Assembly (NCBI GenBank): GCA_947381945.1
Contig: CANCXM010000008.1
Coordinates: 35,613-99,612 of the forward strand
Direction: 5' to 3'
DNA from: an uncultured Muribaculaceae bacterium
Lineage (GTDB): Bacteria; Bacteroidota; Bacteroidia; Bacteroidales; Muribaculaceae
Length of the DNA: 64,000 nt
Below are positions 24,178 through 32,821 of the stretch, in pieces (positions within the stretch are counted from its first letter, which is position 1; every line of letters begins with the position of its first letter). The translations under genes and the position numbers were made by a program. Below the pieces are notes generated by a model, which was given only the letters and a program-made list of their open reading frames with translations, did not search any database and was not told where the DNA came from.

Positions 24178-26799
24178 ATGAAAACAACCATCATCAGCCA
24201 CTGCCTTGCAAGCGCACTCTCGATAGCATCGCCATTCTGCATCGCGGCTTCTCCCATAGACCCTGCAATCCAAGCGGATTTCAACAAAAGAGAAAGTTCG
24301 ATAAACGACAACAGCATCCAAGCATGGTTCGCCTCGCGCAGCGACCTCACTCCGCAAGAGGAGGAAGCCATGAGATTTCTCTATGCCTACATGGTCCTCC
24401 CCGACCGCAACGGATACACACCGGACTTCTACCTCACCAATGTCCGCTCATCATTCCTTGCGCGTGAGGAAATGCCGTGGGGCAAGACTGTGCCCGAACG
24501 CGAATTCCGCCACTTCGTCCTTCCCGTCCGCGTCAACAACGAAAGCCTTGACCTCTCGCGTCCGGCATTTTACGAAGAACTCAAAGAACGCATACGCGGA
24601 CTGAGCATGGAGGAGGCTATACTCGAAGTGAACCACTGGTGTCACGAAAAAGCCACCTATCAGCCATCAGATGCCCGCACAAGCAGCCCGCTCAGCACTG
24701 TCAGCCAGGCAATCGGACGCTGCGGCGAGGAGTCGACATTCACAGTCGCCGCACTCCGCGCAGTCGGCATTCCGGCCCGTCAGGTCTACACCCCGCGTTG
24801 GGCCCACACCGACGACAATCACGCTTGGGTCGAGGCGTGGGCAAACGGCAAATGGTATTTCCTCGGAGCCTGCGAGCCTGAACCCATATTGAACCTCGCA
24901 TGGTTCAACTCGCCGGCCTCACGCGGAATGTTGATGAACACAAAGGTGTTTGGCCGCTATGACGGCCCGGAAGAGGTTCTCGAAAGGACTCCGACAAATA
25001 CCATTATAAACGTAACAGAGAATTATGCACCTGTACGCACAGTCAATGTCACTGTCAGAGACCGCAACGGAAAACCGGTGGAAAATGCAACGGTCAACTT
25101 CTCGCTCTACAACTATGCCGAATTCTACCCCGTAGCCGTAAAGAAATCTGACACAAACGGACATGCGAGCCTCAACGGCGGCATGGGCGACTTCATGGTC
25201 TGGGCATCTGACGGGACCAATTTCGGGATAGCCAAAGCATCCCCATCAGAAAGCGGAGCAGTCGACATAATTCTTGACAAAGGCCCTGAGTGGACAGGAG
25301 TGATGGAGTTCGACATTGTCCCACCCGCTCCGTCGGCCTCACTCCCTACTCCATCCGAAGCCCAACGAGAAGAAAACAACCGCCGATTGGCATACGAGGA
25401 TTCGATACGCTCAGCCTACACATCAACCTTCGCCACTCACGAAAGCGCCTCAGCACTTGCATCGCGCCTCGGACTTGATAAGGATTTGACAACCAAAATC
25501 CTCACTCAATCGCGCGGCAACCACGCCATGATTGAAGGATTTCTGAGTGCCACACCAGACACGCTGCGTGAAAAAGCACTCCGTCTTCTCAACGTCATAT
25601 CTGAAAAAGACCGCCGCGACGTGAGTCGGAAAGTGCTTGCCGACCATCTTGCAACACCGGTCACAAACTCGAAGCTCTTTGACGCATACGTCATGAATCC
25701 CCGCATCGAAAACGAACGCCTCACACCTTACAAGGCTTTCTTTGCCGACAGATTCACCCCTCGCGAACGCAACGAGTTCCGCAACAATCCCCGGAAATGG
25801 GTGGAATGGTGCAGAAACAATATTGCCACCGACACGGTCTGGAATCTCCTTGCAATCCGCATGAATCCCGAGGCAGTGCGCGGTCTTGCCGACAACCGTT
25901 CGCGCGACATCTTCTTCGTAGCCGGTGCCCGCAGTTTCGGTATTCCCGCAAGAATCGACCCCGTCACAGGCAAAACACAGTATGCCGACAGCAGCGACAA
26001 CTGGACGGATGTCAAATTCAACGACGAACGCCTCGCTCCCGCTACTCCCAAAGGGGATCTCAAACTCAACTTTACGCCTGTGGGACGCACGGTAGACCCG
26101 AAATACTACTCGCAATTCACCATCTCCAAAATCGAGAACGGACTGCCACGGGTGATGGAATTTGACGAGGACGACACAGCAGGCTCCATCGAACGCAAAG
26201 GTGAGCAGTTTGACGAGGGACGCTACATGCTCATCACCGGACAGCGCATGGCCAACGGTGGAGTGCTTGCCCGAGCTGACATCTTCAATATCCGCCCTGA
26301 CCAAAGGACAGAACGCCCCCTGACCATCCGTCAGGACAGCACGGAGGTGCAGGTCATCGGCTCCTTCAATTCCGAAAACCTCTACCATGACCTTGCCGAA
26401 GGCTCCGACAAGAGTCTGCTATCGACCACCGGACGAGGCTACTATATCCTCGGACTCATACGACCGAATAACGAACCTACGACCCACAATCTCAACGATA
26501 TATCAGCCGTAGCCTCTGAATTTGAGGCGCGTGGCAACAAAATGGTCCTCCTTTTCGCCGACCGCGAGGAGGCTGCGCGTTTTGACAAGGGGCGTTTCCC
26601 GTCGTTGCCGTCCAACGTGGTCTTCGGTACGGACATTGACGGCAAGCTCCTTGGCGAGCTTGTCGAGAACCTCAATCTCCCTGACAGTGAGCGTCCTATA
26701 TTTATCATTGCCGACACCTTCAACCGCGTTGTCTTCCTCTCCCAAGGCTACACAATCGGCCTCGGCGAAACCCTCACCGATATCCTCCACAGGCTTTGA
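24178..26799 (+). CDS. Exported transglutaminase-like protein with C-terminal thioredoxin-like region
   Basis: 873 residues with a signal peptide (1-24). A transglutaminase-like core is visible at about 145-240: Cys182 in GRCGEES, His215 in DDNHAWVEAW, and an acidic residue in LGACEPEP in place of the usual Asp. An Ig/carboxypeptidase-regulatory-like domain follows (285-370, NVTVRDRNGKPVENATVNF). The middle 380-760 has no family I recognise. The last 95 residues (MVLLFADREEAARF to LHRL) read like a thioredoxin-fold remnant lacking CxxC. It is probably a periplasmic or surface protein acting on peptides or proteins. It closes the GH29-cutC operon and ends before a pair of hairpins. Confidence 0.75.
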   Translation: MKTTIISHCLASALSIASPFCIAASPIDPAIQADFNKRESSINDNSIQAWFASRSDLTPQEEEAMRFLYAYMVLPDRNGYTPDFYLTNVRSSFLAREEMPWGKTVPEREFRHFVLPVRVNNESLDLSRPAFYEELKERIRGLSMEEAILEVNHWCHEKATYQPSDARTSSPLSTVSQAIGRCGEESTFTVAALRAVGIPARQVYTPRWAHTDDNHAWVEAWANGKWYFLGACEPEPILNLAWFNSPASRGMLMNTKVFGRYDGPEEVLERTPTNTIINVTENYAPVRTVNVTVRDRNGKPVENATVNFSLYNYAEFYPVAVKKSDTNGHASLNGGMGDFMVWASDGTNFGIAKASPSESGAVDIILDKGPEWTGVMEFDIVPPAPSASLPTPSEAQREENNRRLAYEDSIRSAYTSTFATHESASALASRLGLDKDLTTKILTQSRGNHAMIEGFLSATPDTLREKALRLLNVISEKDRRDVSRKVLADHLATPVTNSKLFDAYVMNPRIENERLTPYKAFFADRFTPRERNEFRNNPRKWVEWCRNNIATDTVWNLLAIRMNPEAVRGLADNRSRDIFFVAGARSFGIPARIDPVTGKTQYADSSDNWTDVKFNDERLAPATPKGDLKLNFTPVGRTVDPKYYSQFTISKIENGLPRVMEFDEDDTAGSIERKGEQFDEGRYMLITGQRMANGGVLARADIFNIRPDQRTERPLTIRQDSTEVQVIGSFNSENLYHDLAEGSDKSLLSTTGRGYYILGLIRPNNEPTTHNLNDISAVASEFEARGNKMVLLFADREEAARFDKGRFPSLPSNVVFGTDIDGKLLGELVENLNLPDSERPIFIIADTFNRVVFLSQGYTIGLGETLTDILHRL

Positions 26800-27186
26800 A
26801 GCATTATTATCGGACATCTTCGATGCCCGTGGCGGAAAATTCATTCATTTACCCAGCGCATCGCTCCCGGATGCGAGCTTTGACCTTCGGTCGTCGCTCG
26901 CATCCGTCCGCTCGTGGCGGGGCTACCACCGCAGCGCTGCTTCGCAGCTTCCTGATTGCCAGCTGGTTGATATTTTCTGACTGTTATCCGGTTGTTATTG
27001 CCTGATTGCTATTCGGGTAATATTTTCTGCAAAGATATGCATACGTTCCTTCCAAAAGGTGCGGTAATGCAAAACCGGCGAATAAAACCTAAGGCCAAAG
27101 AACGAGCAGTATTCCTTTCGTTCTTTGGCCTTAGGTTTTATTCGTAGCCTGATGGATTGTATCAAGATTCCGAAAAACGGTCTTTA
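26800..27186. other. 387-nt gene-free gap between convergent genes
   Basis: No supported gene. It contains a 10-bp hairpin (GGATGCGAGC 26869-26878 with GCTCGCATCC 26896-26905), a GC-rich stretch to about 26960, an AT-richer part, and a perfect 27-bp hairpin at 27079-27144. Open frames here are short and look like chance. Confidence 0.6.
27079..27144. terminator. Perfect 27-bp hairpin, probable bidirectional terminator
   Basis: Arms 27079-27105 and 27118-27144 are exact reverse complements around a 12-nt loop; the stem includes CCTAAGGCCAAAGAACGA. It lies between the transglutaminase-like gene (plus) and the MCE gene (minus), which converge, so it can serve either transcript. The outer stem is A/T-rich, giving U-rich ends in both directions. 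Confidence 0.65.
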
Positions 27187-28110
27187 TCAGAATATCTTGA
27201 TGGAGGGGATGTAGCGTTTGGGTTGTTTCTTGAGGTCGCGGAGGATGCTGTCGACATCGGCGGCGCTATTGTTGAGATTGTGGTAGAGCGAGGGGTCGTT
27301 GAGGAGAAGACCGAGAGTCGAATTGGTTGAATTGAGCTGTGCGGTAGCTTCGTCGAGATGAGCCGTGATGCGGTTGATGTTTTGCATTGTCGAATCGAGG
27401 GGCATCTCCTTCAAATCTTCCGAAAGGACAGCGAGAGCTGCTGAAATCTGAGTGAGATTGGCCGAGAGATCCTTGACATTGGCCATCGTACCGTTGGCAC
27501 TGTTGACAAGCATCGGGACACCCTTCATAGCAGCATTGAGATGGTTGGTTGACACTTCAAGATTAGCCATGATATTGTCGAGACGCTTGATTGAGCTTGT
27601 GAGAGCAGGATCGGTGGTGAGTGTAGTCAAAGCCACGACGAGCGAATCAATGTGAGGAGCGATGGTCATTATCGAGGGCATCAGTTCATTGCCGAGCTTG
27701 TCGACCATTCCGCCCATTGTCTCACCTTCAAGCCGGGCACCGACCTCACAATATTCCGAGCCGGAAGCCATCTTAAGCTCCACGCTCGAAGTGCCGAGCA
27801 TATCGGTGACGATTGCAGCCTTGGTGCCCACCGGAACACGGAGTTGCTTGTCGAGACTGAGTTCCACAAGAACATGGCCGGGATTGTCGTACTCATAGTT
27901 GATTTCACGGACAAGACCGACCTTGAATCCGTTGAGGGTCACAGGCGCTGACTGAGTGAGTCCCGCGACGTTTGTATATGAGGCGTAGTAATAGTTGGCT
28001 GACTTGAATACATTGATACCCTTCAGGTAGTCTATACCGAAGAAAAGTATCAGCAGCGAGAGCAACACGCTTGCTCCGATGATGAGTTCCTTAGAGAATT
28101 TTGTTTTCAT
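27187..28110 (-). CDS. MlaD/MCE family lipid-transport protein
   Basis: 307 residues. One N-terminal membrane helix (about 9-27, LIIGASVLLSLLILFFGI) is followed by a single MCE domain (about 38-115, VAGLTQSAPVTLNGFKVGLV and GTKAAIVTDMLGTSSVEL) and a long helical C-terminus predicted to extend into the periplasm. Such proteins are the periplasmic substrate-binding parts of lipid ABC transporters; no MlaE or MlaF partner is next to it. It lies 101 nt after the amidase gene on the same strand, a pairing I recall as common in Bacteroidales, so the two are likely co-transcribed. Confidence 0.87.
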   Translation of the reverse strand: MKTKFSKELIIGASVLLSLLILFFGIDYLKGINVFKSANYYYASYTNVAGLTQSAPVTLNGFKVGLVREINYEYDNPGHVLVELSLDKQLRVPVGTKAAIVTDMLGTSSVELKMASGSEYCEVGARLEGETMGGMVDKLGNELMPSIMTIAPHIDSLVVALTTLTTDPALTSSIKRLDNIMANLEVSTNHLNAAMKGVPMLVNSANGTMANVKDLSANLTQISAALAVLSEDLKEMPLDSTMQNINRITAHLDEATAQLNSTNSTLGLLLNDPSLYHNLNNSAADVDSILRDLKKQPKRYIPSIKIF

Positions 28111-28211
28111 AATCAGTTGGTAAGAGGGCCGTATGGCTGATTAGTTTGATTGATGACTGAATTGGACCGGGAGGGGGGTTGAGATTATTTGAGGGAAATA
28201 TTTTTTCAGAA

Positions 28212-29348
28212 TCACTTCACTCGCTTGCCGTCGCGGGTCTTTATGACGAAGGCATCGCCGAAAAGCTTCTTGACTTTCTTCAGACCGGCATTTGCTTCTG
28301 ATATGGACGGATATTCACCATAAGTGTACTTATATGTCTTGCCATCCTTATAGTAATCCACAGGGGAAAGACCTTTCAGACGGGAATCTTTCTTCTTCAA
28401 GACTGTCGGCGAGGTGAGGAACTGGATTTTATAGACAACCCCTCCGGTGTTTGCCTTAGACTTCGATGTGGCAGACTCGGATTTTGCAGCTTTCTCGGCA
28501 ACTTCCACCTCTGTCTCGCGCACATCTTCCGTGGTAGGAATGACTTTCGAAGAAGACGACGAGCGCGACGAACTGTTCTTGCGGAAACGCTCTATACCGT
28601 TGTAGATGGCGCGCGCAAGTTTCTCCTGTCCTGCCTCTGAAGCCATGAATTTCTCCATGCGCGGATTGCAGATATAGTCGAGCTCAACAAGGATTGCAGG
28701 CATACTGGTCCCGACAAGCACCCAGAACGGAGCTTGCCGAACACCATTATTCTTGCGCCCGGCTGTACGGACAAGCTCATTCTGCACGGCTTCTGCCAGA
28801 TCAATGCTCTGGTCCATATTGGAGTGTTGCATCATCTCGAATGCAATGTAGCTCTCGGCCGACGATGGATCAAAGCCCTCGTAAGAAGTCGAGTAGTCCG
28901 ATTCAAGTTTCATCACGGCATTCTCGCGCATTGCGACACTCAGGTTGGTGTCACTTTTTTTTAGACCGAGCGTGTAGACCGAAGCACCGTTGATGGTGGA
29001 ATGCATCGGTGATTTCCTGTCGATTGAATTGGCATGGATCGACACAAAAATATCGGCATTCTTGCGATTTGCAATATTGGGGCGTTCCTTAAGAGTCACG
29101 AAATAATCACCGTTGCGGGTCATTTCAGCCTTGGCATCCTTCATCTTTGAATTGATGAGCTTCTGAAGTTTCTTTGCCACAGCCAGATTGACGGTCTTTT
29201 CATTGGTGCGCCGTCCGAGAGCACCGGCATCCTTACCGCCATGACCGGGATCTATCATGACAACAAATTCCTTGTCAGACGCCAGGCCGGCGACCACAGG
29301 GAAGAGCATAATGACAATGAGTATTTTTATGATTTTTGTCAGTGACAT
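28212..29348 (-). CDS. N-acetylmuramoyl-L-alanine amidase (Amidase_3)
   Basis: 378 residues from the ATG at 29348; the frame extends upstream only to a TTG, and a signal segment (MSLTKIIKILIVIMLFPVV) begins at the ATG. Zinc and catalytic motifs of Amidase_3 are complete: DPGHGGKDAG (His), TNEKTVNLA (Glu), FVSIHANS (His) and ILVELDYICN (catalytic Glu). After a Ser-rich linker (SSSRSSSSSK), the last 80 residues look SPOR-like (VYKIQFLTSPTVL ... YKYTYGEYPS), which would target the enzyme to denuded glycan at the septum. A TAACTTTG promoter element lies 29 nt upstream. It cleaves peptide from MurNAc during cell separation. Confidence 0.88.
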   Translation of the reverse strand: MSLTKIIKILIVIMLFPVVAGLASDKEFVVMIDPGHGGKDAGALGRRTNEKTVNLAVAKKLQKLINSKMKDAKAEMTRNGDYFVTLKERPNIANRKNADIFVSIHANSIDRKSPMHSTINGASVYTLGLKKSDTNLSVAMRENAVMKLESDYSTSYEGFDPSSAESYIAFEMMQHSNMDQSIDLAEAVQNELVRTAGRKNNGVRQAPFWVLVGTSMPAILVELDYICNPRMEKFMASEAGQEKLARAIYNGIERFRKNSSSRSSSSSKVIPTTEDVRETEVEVAEKAAKSESATSKSKANTGGVVYKIQFLTSPTVLKKKDSRLKGLSPVDYYKDGKTYKYTYGEYPSISEANAGLKKVKKLFGDAFVIKTRDGKRVK

Positions 29349-29377
29349 GCGGGTAAATTTCTCAGCCAAATTTTAGG

Positions 29378-29385
29378 CAAAGTTA
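29378..29385 (-). promoter_or_regulatory. -7 element for the amidase gene
   Basis: TAACTTTG on the minus strand, a full TAnnTTTG match, places the transcript start near 29371, about 23 nt before the ATG at 29348. The -33 element is not convincing. Confidence 0.5.
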
Positions 29386-29447
29386 GCAAAACTCTCCCTA
29401 AATGCCATTTATTGAATTAAAATTTATGCACAAATGCCAAAAATTAG

Positions 29448-29455
29448 CTACTTTT
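29448..29455 (+). promoter_or_regulatory. -7 element for the gldB-like gene
   Basis: TACTTTTG matches TAnnTTTG; transcription should begin near 29462. This excludes the in-frame ATGs at 29402 and 29426 as starts of the downstream protein. Confidence 0.45.
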
Positions 29456-29485
29456 GAACAATCATACCCATATAGATTGTTCACT

Positions 29486-30472
29486 ATGGCTACATATATT
29501 TCTATTTTGAAATCCATGCGGAGCAAAGCCGGAAAGGTTACACTACCTGTCCTCGCCGCTCTCATGACCGCAGCACTCTCCTCATGCGGAGGTGCGGACG
29601 AAGCCTCTGCTCCCGTCTCCGTCCACAGGCTTGACCATGCCCTGCTGTCGGGCAATATCTCCGACTCCACTCTCCTCCGTCCTGCCGAAATTCTCTTCCG
29701 GCTTTCCGGCTACGGTGAACTGAACGATTCGACCCTCGCGGTATATGCGGCTAATCCGTCAATCAACATGCTTGCCCACGCCACCGATTCCGTATGGAAA
29801 AACACGGAAACGTTCAGCCGGCCGCTTGGAAAAATGAAAGCCAATTTCAACCGCATTTTTCCGGATGTAAGCTTTCCGGGAGTCTACGCAATTGTCTCCC
29901 CATTCAATCAATCGGTATTCACAGCCGACAGCCTGCTCTATGTCGGTTTAAACCACTACCTCGGTGCCGACTATCCCCCATACGCCTATTTTCCGGACTA
30001 TATCCGCGTCCGCAAGACTCCGGAGCGGCTCATGCCCGACATAGCAGAGACCATCCTGCGCAGAGATTATCCCTACGCCCCTCGGGAAGAATATCCGACA
30101 GTACTGTCGCGCTTGCTCTATGAGGGTGCGCTCATCGAGGCCGAGATGCAGCTTGCGGGTGTAAGCGAGCAGCAAGCCCTCGGCTATGATGACTCACAAA
30201 TGGAATGGCTCATGAAAAATGAGCGACAACTGTGGGAGACCATTGTCGGAAGAAAATACCTGTTCAGCACCGATAGTCAGCTTGCTGCATCATTGGTGAA
30301 TCTCGCCCCGTTTACCTCGGTATTCGGACAGGAGGTCCCGGGAGCAGCCGGACGCTTCATCGGGCACCGCATTGTCAATGCCTATCTCGACAACCGCGCC
30401 ATCCCCATCCCGCAGCTCCTCACCCCCGACTTCTATGAATCGGAAACAGTCCTGCAAGATGCGAGGTATTGA
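29486..30472 (+). CDS. GldB-like lipoprotein
   Basis: 328 residues from 29486; a second ATG at 29516 gives a more conventional 24-residue lipoprotein signal ending at ALSSC and may be the true start. The body resembles gliding-motility lipoprotein GldB and the DUF2268 class: NRIFPDVSFPGVYAIVSP, LNHYLGADYPPYAYFPDYI and LLYEGALIEAEMQL. GldB belongs to the gliding/type IX secretion set in Flavobacteriia, but Bacteroidales homologues occur in non-gliding species where the role is unknown. It is transcribed divergently from the amidase and followed by a repeat-built hairpin. Confidence 0.75.
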   Translation: MATYISILKSMRSKAGKVTLPVLAALMTAALSSCGGADEASAPVSVHRLDHALLSGNISDSTLLRPAEILFRLSGYGELNDSTLAVYAANPSINMLAHATDSVWKNTETFSRPLGKMKANFNRIFPDVSFPGVYAIVSPFNQSVFTADSLLYVGLNHYLGADYPPYAYFPDYIRVRKTPERLMPDIAETILRRDYPYAPREEYPTVLSRLLYEGALIEAEMQLAGVSEQQALGYDDSQMEWLMKNERQLWETIVGRKYLFSTDSQLAASLVNLAPFTSVFGQEVPGAAGRFIGHRIVNAYLDNRAIPIPQLLTPDFYESETVLQDARY

Positions 30473-30504
30473 GGATTAAGGAGATTTAGCAAGGCTGAGA
30501 GGGC

Positions 30505-30694
30505 TAATAGAGTTAATAAGTTTAATAGGTCCAATAGGCCCAATAAGTCTAATAGGCCCAATAGCATAGAAAAAAGCCGATAAGCCAGCTCTTCGCTGCC
30601 TTATCGGCCTTATTTATTATCAGGCTTATTGGGCCTATTAGACTTATTGGGCTTATTGGCCTTATCAGGCCTATTAGGCTTATTAGCCCTATTT
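30505..30694. repeat. Hairpin built from 9-nt AATARGYCY units (copy A)
   Basis: The left side (about 30512-30563) reads as successive 9-mers AATAGGTCC, AATAGGCCC, AATAAGTCT, AATAGGCCC. The right side (about 30620-30694) holds their reverse complements (CTTATTGGGCCTATTAGACT and more). Between them a second small hairpin (GCCGATAAG.../CTTATCGGC) is visible near 30577-30609. It separates two convergent genes, so a bidirectional terminator role is plausible. A second, independent copy of the same design is at 52256-52380. Confidence 0.75.
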
Positions 30695-30704
30695 GACTTA
30701 TCCC

Positions 30705-31328
30705 TTAAAAATAGTATGCCACACGGATGTCCCATGTGCGGTTGCGGGCGCTGTAGTCGGTGAGGACTTTGGCTTTCATCGCGTAAGTCATGCCCCAGGT
30801 ATATGAGGCCGTGAGCTGCCAGCGCTTGAAAATCTCAGCTCCGATACCGGCAGTCAAACCGAGATCACCACCGGAAAATTTGATTGCGTCACACTTCGTA
30901 TGACCTGCCTGGATGTTGAACACCGGCCCACCGAAAACAATCGGTGCAAGATAGTCCTCAAAGCCCTGCATACGGGTGTATTTGAATTTAAGATTAAACG
31001 GAATCTGGATGTTGTGGACATTGATGCGCTCCTTAGAGGCATAGCCCTGCGACTCCCACATAGGGTAATCACCGAGATTAAGCGTAGCACCGAGCATCTC
31101 GTAACGCAGACCTATGTCGATACCGAAACCAATACCGGGAAACATCATTTCACCGTTGATACCGGCCGACGCACCGACGGCATCACCTATGGTCAGGATG
31201 TCCTGCTTGAATTTCAGAGTATTTACATTGATGCCGGCAATCGCGCCCCAACGGAACTGGGCATTGGCTACACTTGCGCCGCAAAGCGCCACGACGGCTA
31301 TCAATAATGTGATAAGTTTTCTTTTCAT
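30705..31328 (-). CDS. PorT-like outer-membrane beta-barrel protein
   Basis: 207 residues with a signal peptide (1-23, SVANAQ). The rest alternates hydrophobic and polar residues in beta-strand fashion (FRWGAIAGINVNTLKF, GFGIDIGLRYEMLGATL, QLTASYTWGMTYAMK) and ends in the terminal aromatic typical of barrels (RVAYYF). It is a small eight-strand-type barrel; ligand and function are unknown. A TAACTTTG element about 60 nt upstream (31389-31396) may drive it. Confidence 0.75.
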   Translation of the reverse strand: MKRKLITLLIAVVALCGASVANAQFRWGAIAGINVNTLKFKQDILTIGDAVGASAGINGEMMFPGIGFGIDIGLRYEMLGATLNLGDYPMWESQGYASKERINVHNIQIPFNLKFKYTRMQGFEDYLAPIVFGGPVFNIQAGHTKCDAIKFSGGDLGLTAGIGAEIFKRWQLTASYTWGMTYAMKAKVLTDYSARNRTWDIRVAYYF

Positions 31329-31388
31329 GAGGAAAAATTACGGGGTAGTATGAAACTTTTGTGGAGAGTATATCCGATAATAAGCGCA

Positions 31389-31396
31389 CAAAGTTA
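31389..31396 (-). promoter_or_regulatory. -7 element for the outer-membrane barrel gene
   Basis: TAACTTTG on the minus strand. The implied start near 31382 leaves a leader of about 54 nt. The -33 element is weak. Confidence 0.4.
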
Positions 31397-31415
31397 CAAC
31401 TTTTTCTTTAAAATC

Positions 31416-31446
31416 CTTGAATTGCCATAAATTTATAATAACTTTG
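31416..31446 (+). promoter_or_regulatory. Promoter of the exported C1 peptidase gene
   Basis: CTTG (31416-31419) and TAACTTTG (31439-31446) are spaced by 19 nt, matching the Bacteroidota TTTG-N19/20-TAnnTTTG pattern. The start near 31453 gives a leader of about 83 nt. Confidence 0.65.
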
Positions 31447-31535
31447 CAATAGATATATCACACCTTGAAAATACCAACGGAGAAATATTCTAAAATTCAT
31501 ACACAATACAAACTCATCAACCATCAGTCACAGCA

Positions 31536-32732
31536 ATGAAGAAATATTTATTCGGAGCGATGGCTCTCTGTGTAGCTCTCAGCGCACAGGCCAAGGACAA
31601 GAAAACCGAAGACGACAAGACCGGAGGCTTCAAATTCACAGATGTCAAGGTCGTGAAGACCACCCCCGTGAAGGATCAGAACAAATCGGGAACATGCTGG
31701 AGCTTCTCGGGCATCTCTTTCCTTGAAGACGAAATCCTCCGCAAGACCGGCAAGGAAGTCGACCTCAGCGAGATGTTTGTCGTGCGTCACTGCTACAACG
31801 ACAAGGCCGACAAATATATCCGCATGAACGGTACCATCAATTTCGCCCAGGGTGGCAGCACCCTCGACGTTCCCTACGTCATGGTGAACTATGGTCTCGT
31901 TCCCGAAGAAGCATACCGCGGACTCGAATACGGCGCTGAAAAGCACGAACATGCCGAACTCAGCGAAGCCTTCGGTGCGTTTGTGAAATCAATCAACTCC
32001 AACAAGACCAAATCACCTGCTTGGAAGAAGGCATTCGGCGGTATGCTCGACGCATACTTCGGAGAACTCCCCGAATCATTCCAGTATGAGGGCAAGACCT
32101 ACACCCCGCAGAGCTTCGCACAGTCGCTCGGCATCAACGCCGCCGACTATGTGCCCGTAACCTCATTCACCCACCACCCCTTCTATCAGCCTTTCGCAAT
32201 CGAGGTTGCCGACAACTGGCTTTGGGAGAAATACCACAACGTTCCCATGGAGGAAATGAAGGCCATCGTCGACAATGCCATCGACAACGGCTACTCTGTG
32301 GCATGGGCTGCCGACGTCAGCGAACCCGGTTTCAAGTGGACAAACGGCTATGCTGTAATCCCCAAGAAAAAGACCGCCAACGACCTCTCAGGCACCGAGC
32401 TTTCACGTTGGGTGAAACTCAGCGACCGCGAACGCGAGGCTGAGGCCAACAAAATCGACGGCCCTGTTGAGGAAATCACCGTCACTCAGGAACTCCGTCA
32501 GGAAATGTTTGACAAGCAGGAGACTACCGACGACCACGGTATGGTAATCGTCGGCAAGGCCGTTGACCAGAAAGGCAACAAATATTATAAGGTGAAGAAC
32601 TCATGGGATACCAACCAGATTTACGATGGTTTCTTCTATGTATCCGAGCCTTATTTCCTCGCCAAGACTCTTGACATTCTCGTGAACCGCGAGGCTATCC
32701 CTGCTGAAATCGCAAAGAAAATGAATCTCTAA
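31536..32732 (+). CDS. Exported C1B papain-like peptidase (bleomycin hydrolase/PepC-like)
   Basis: 398 residues with a signal peptide (1-19). The papain-type residues are all present: oxyanion Gln48 and catalytic Cys54 in KDQNKSGTCWSF, His334 in TTDDHGMVIVG, and Asn355 in YKVKNSWD. The long insertions between them and the order of motifs match the bleomycin hydrolase/PepC group, which is normally cytoplasmic. The signal peptide here points to the periplasm or surface, where it would act as an aminopeptidase or endopeptidase on host or dietary peptides. It has its own promoter and terminator. Confidence 0.87.
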   Translation: MKKYLFGAMALCVALSAQAKDKKTEDDKTGGFKFTDVKVVKTTPVKDQNKSGTCWSFSGISFLEDEILRKTGKEVDLSEMFVVRHCYNDKADKYIRMNGTINFAQGGSTLDVPYVMVNYGLVPEEAYRGLEYGAEKHEHAELSEAFGAFVKSINSNKTKSPAWKKAFGGMLDAYFGELPESFQYEGKTYTPQSFAQSLGINAADYVPVTSFTHHPFYQPFAIEVADNWLWEKYHNVPMEEMKAIVDNAIDNGYSVAWAADVSEPGFKWTNGYAVIPKKKTANDLSGTELSRWVKLSDREREAEANKIDGPVEEITVTQELRQEMFDKQETTDDHGMVIVGKAVDQKGNKYYKVKNSWDTNQIYDGFFYVSEPYFLAKTLDILVNREAIPAEIAKKMNL

Positions 32733-32765
32733 GATTTTCTTAAAGTCTATATCCAATTAATAAGG

Positions 32766-32814
32766 AACAGGAAAGATCCGGAATACCCGCAATCTTTCCT
32801 GTTTCTTATTTTTA
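32766..32814. terminator. Hairpin terminator between convergent genes
   Basis: AACAGGAAAGAT (32766-32777) pairs with ATCTTTCCTGTT (32792-32803) and is followed by TCTTATTTTTA on the plus strand. It terminates the C1 peptidase message and, with the AT-rich left flank, may serve the EamA gene on the minus strand too. Confidence 0.75.
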
Positions 32815-32821
32815 TACATGT

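Noticed and set aside
29402..29485. N-terminal extension of the GldB-like protein from the ATG at 29402
   Set aside because: A TAnnTTTG promoter element lies inside this stretch, and the added residues would precede the lipoprotein signal.
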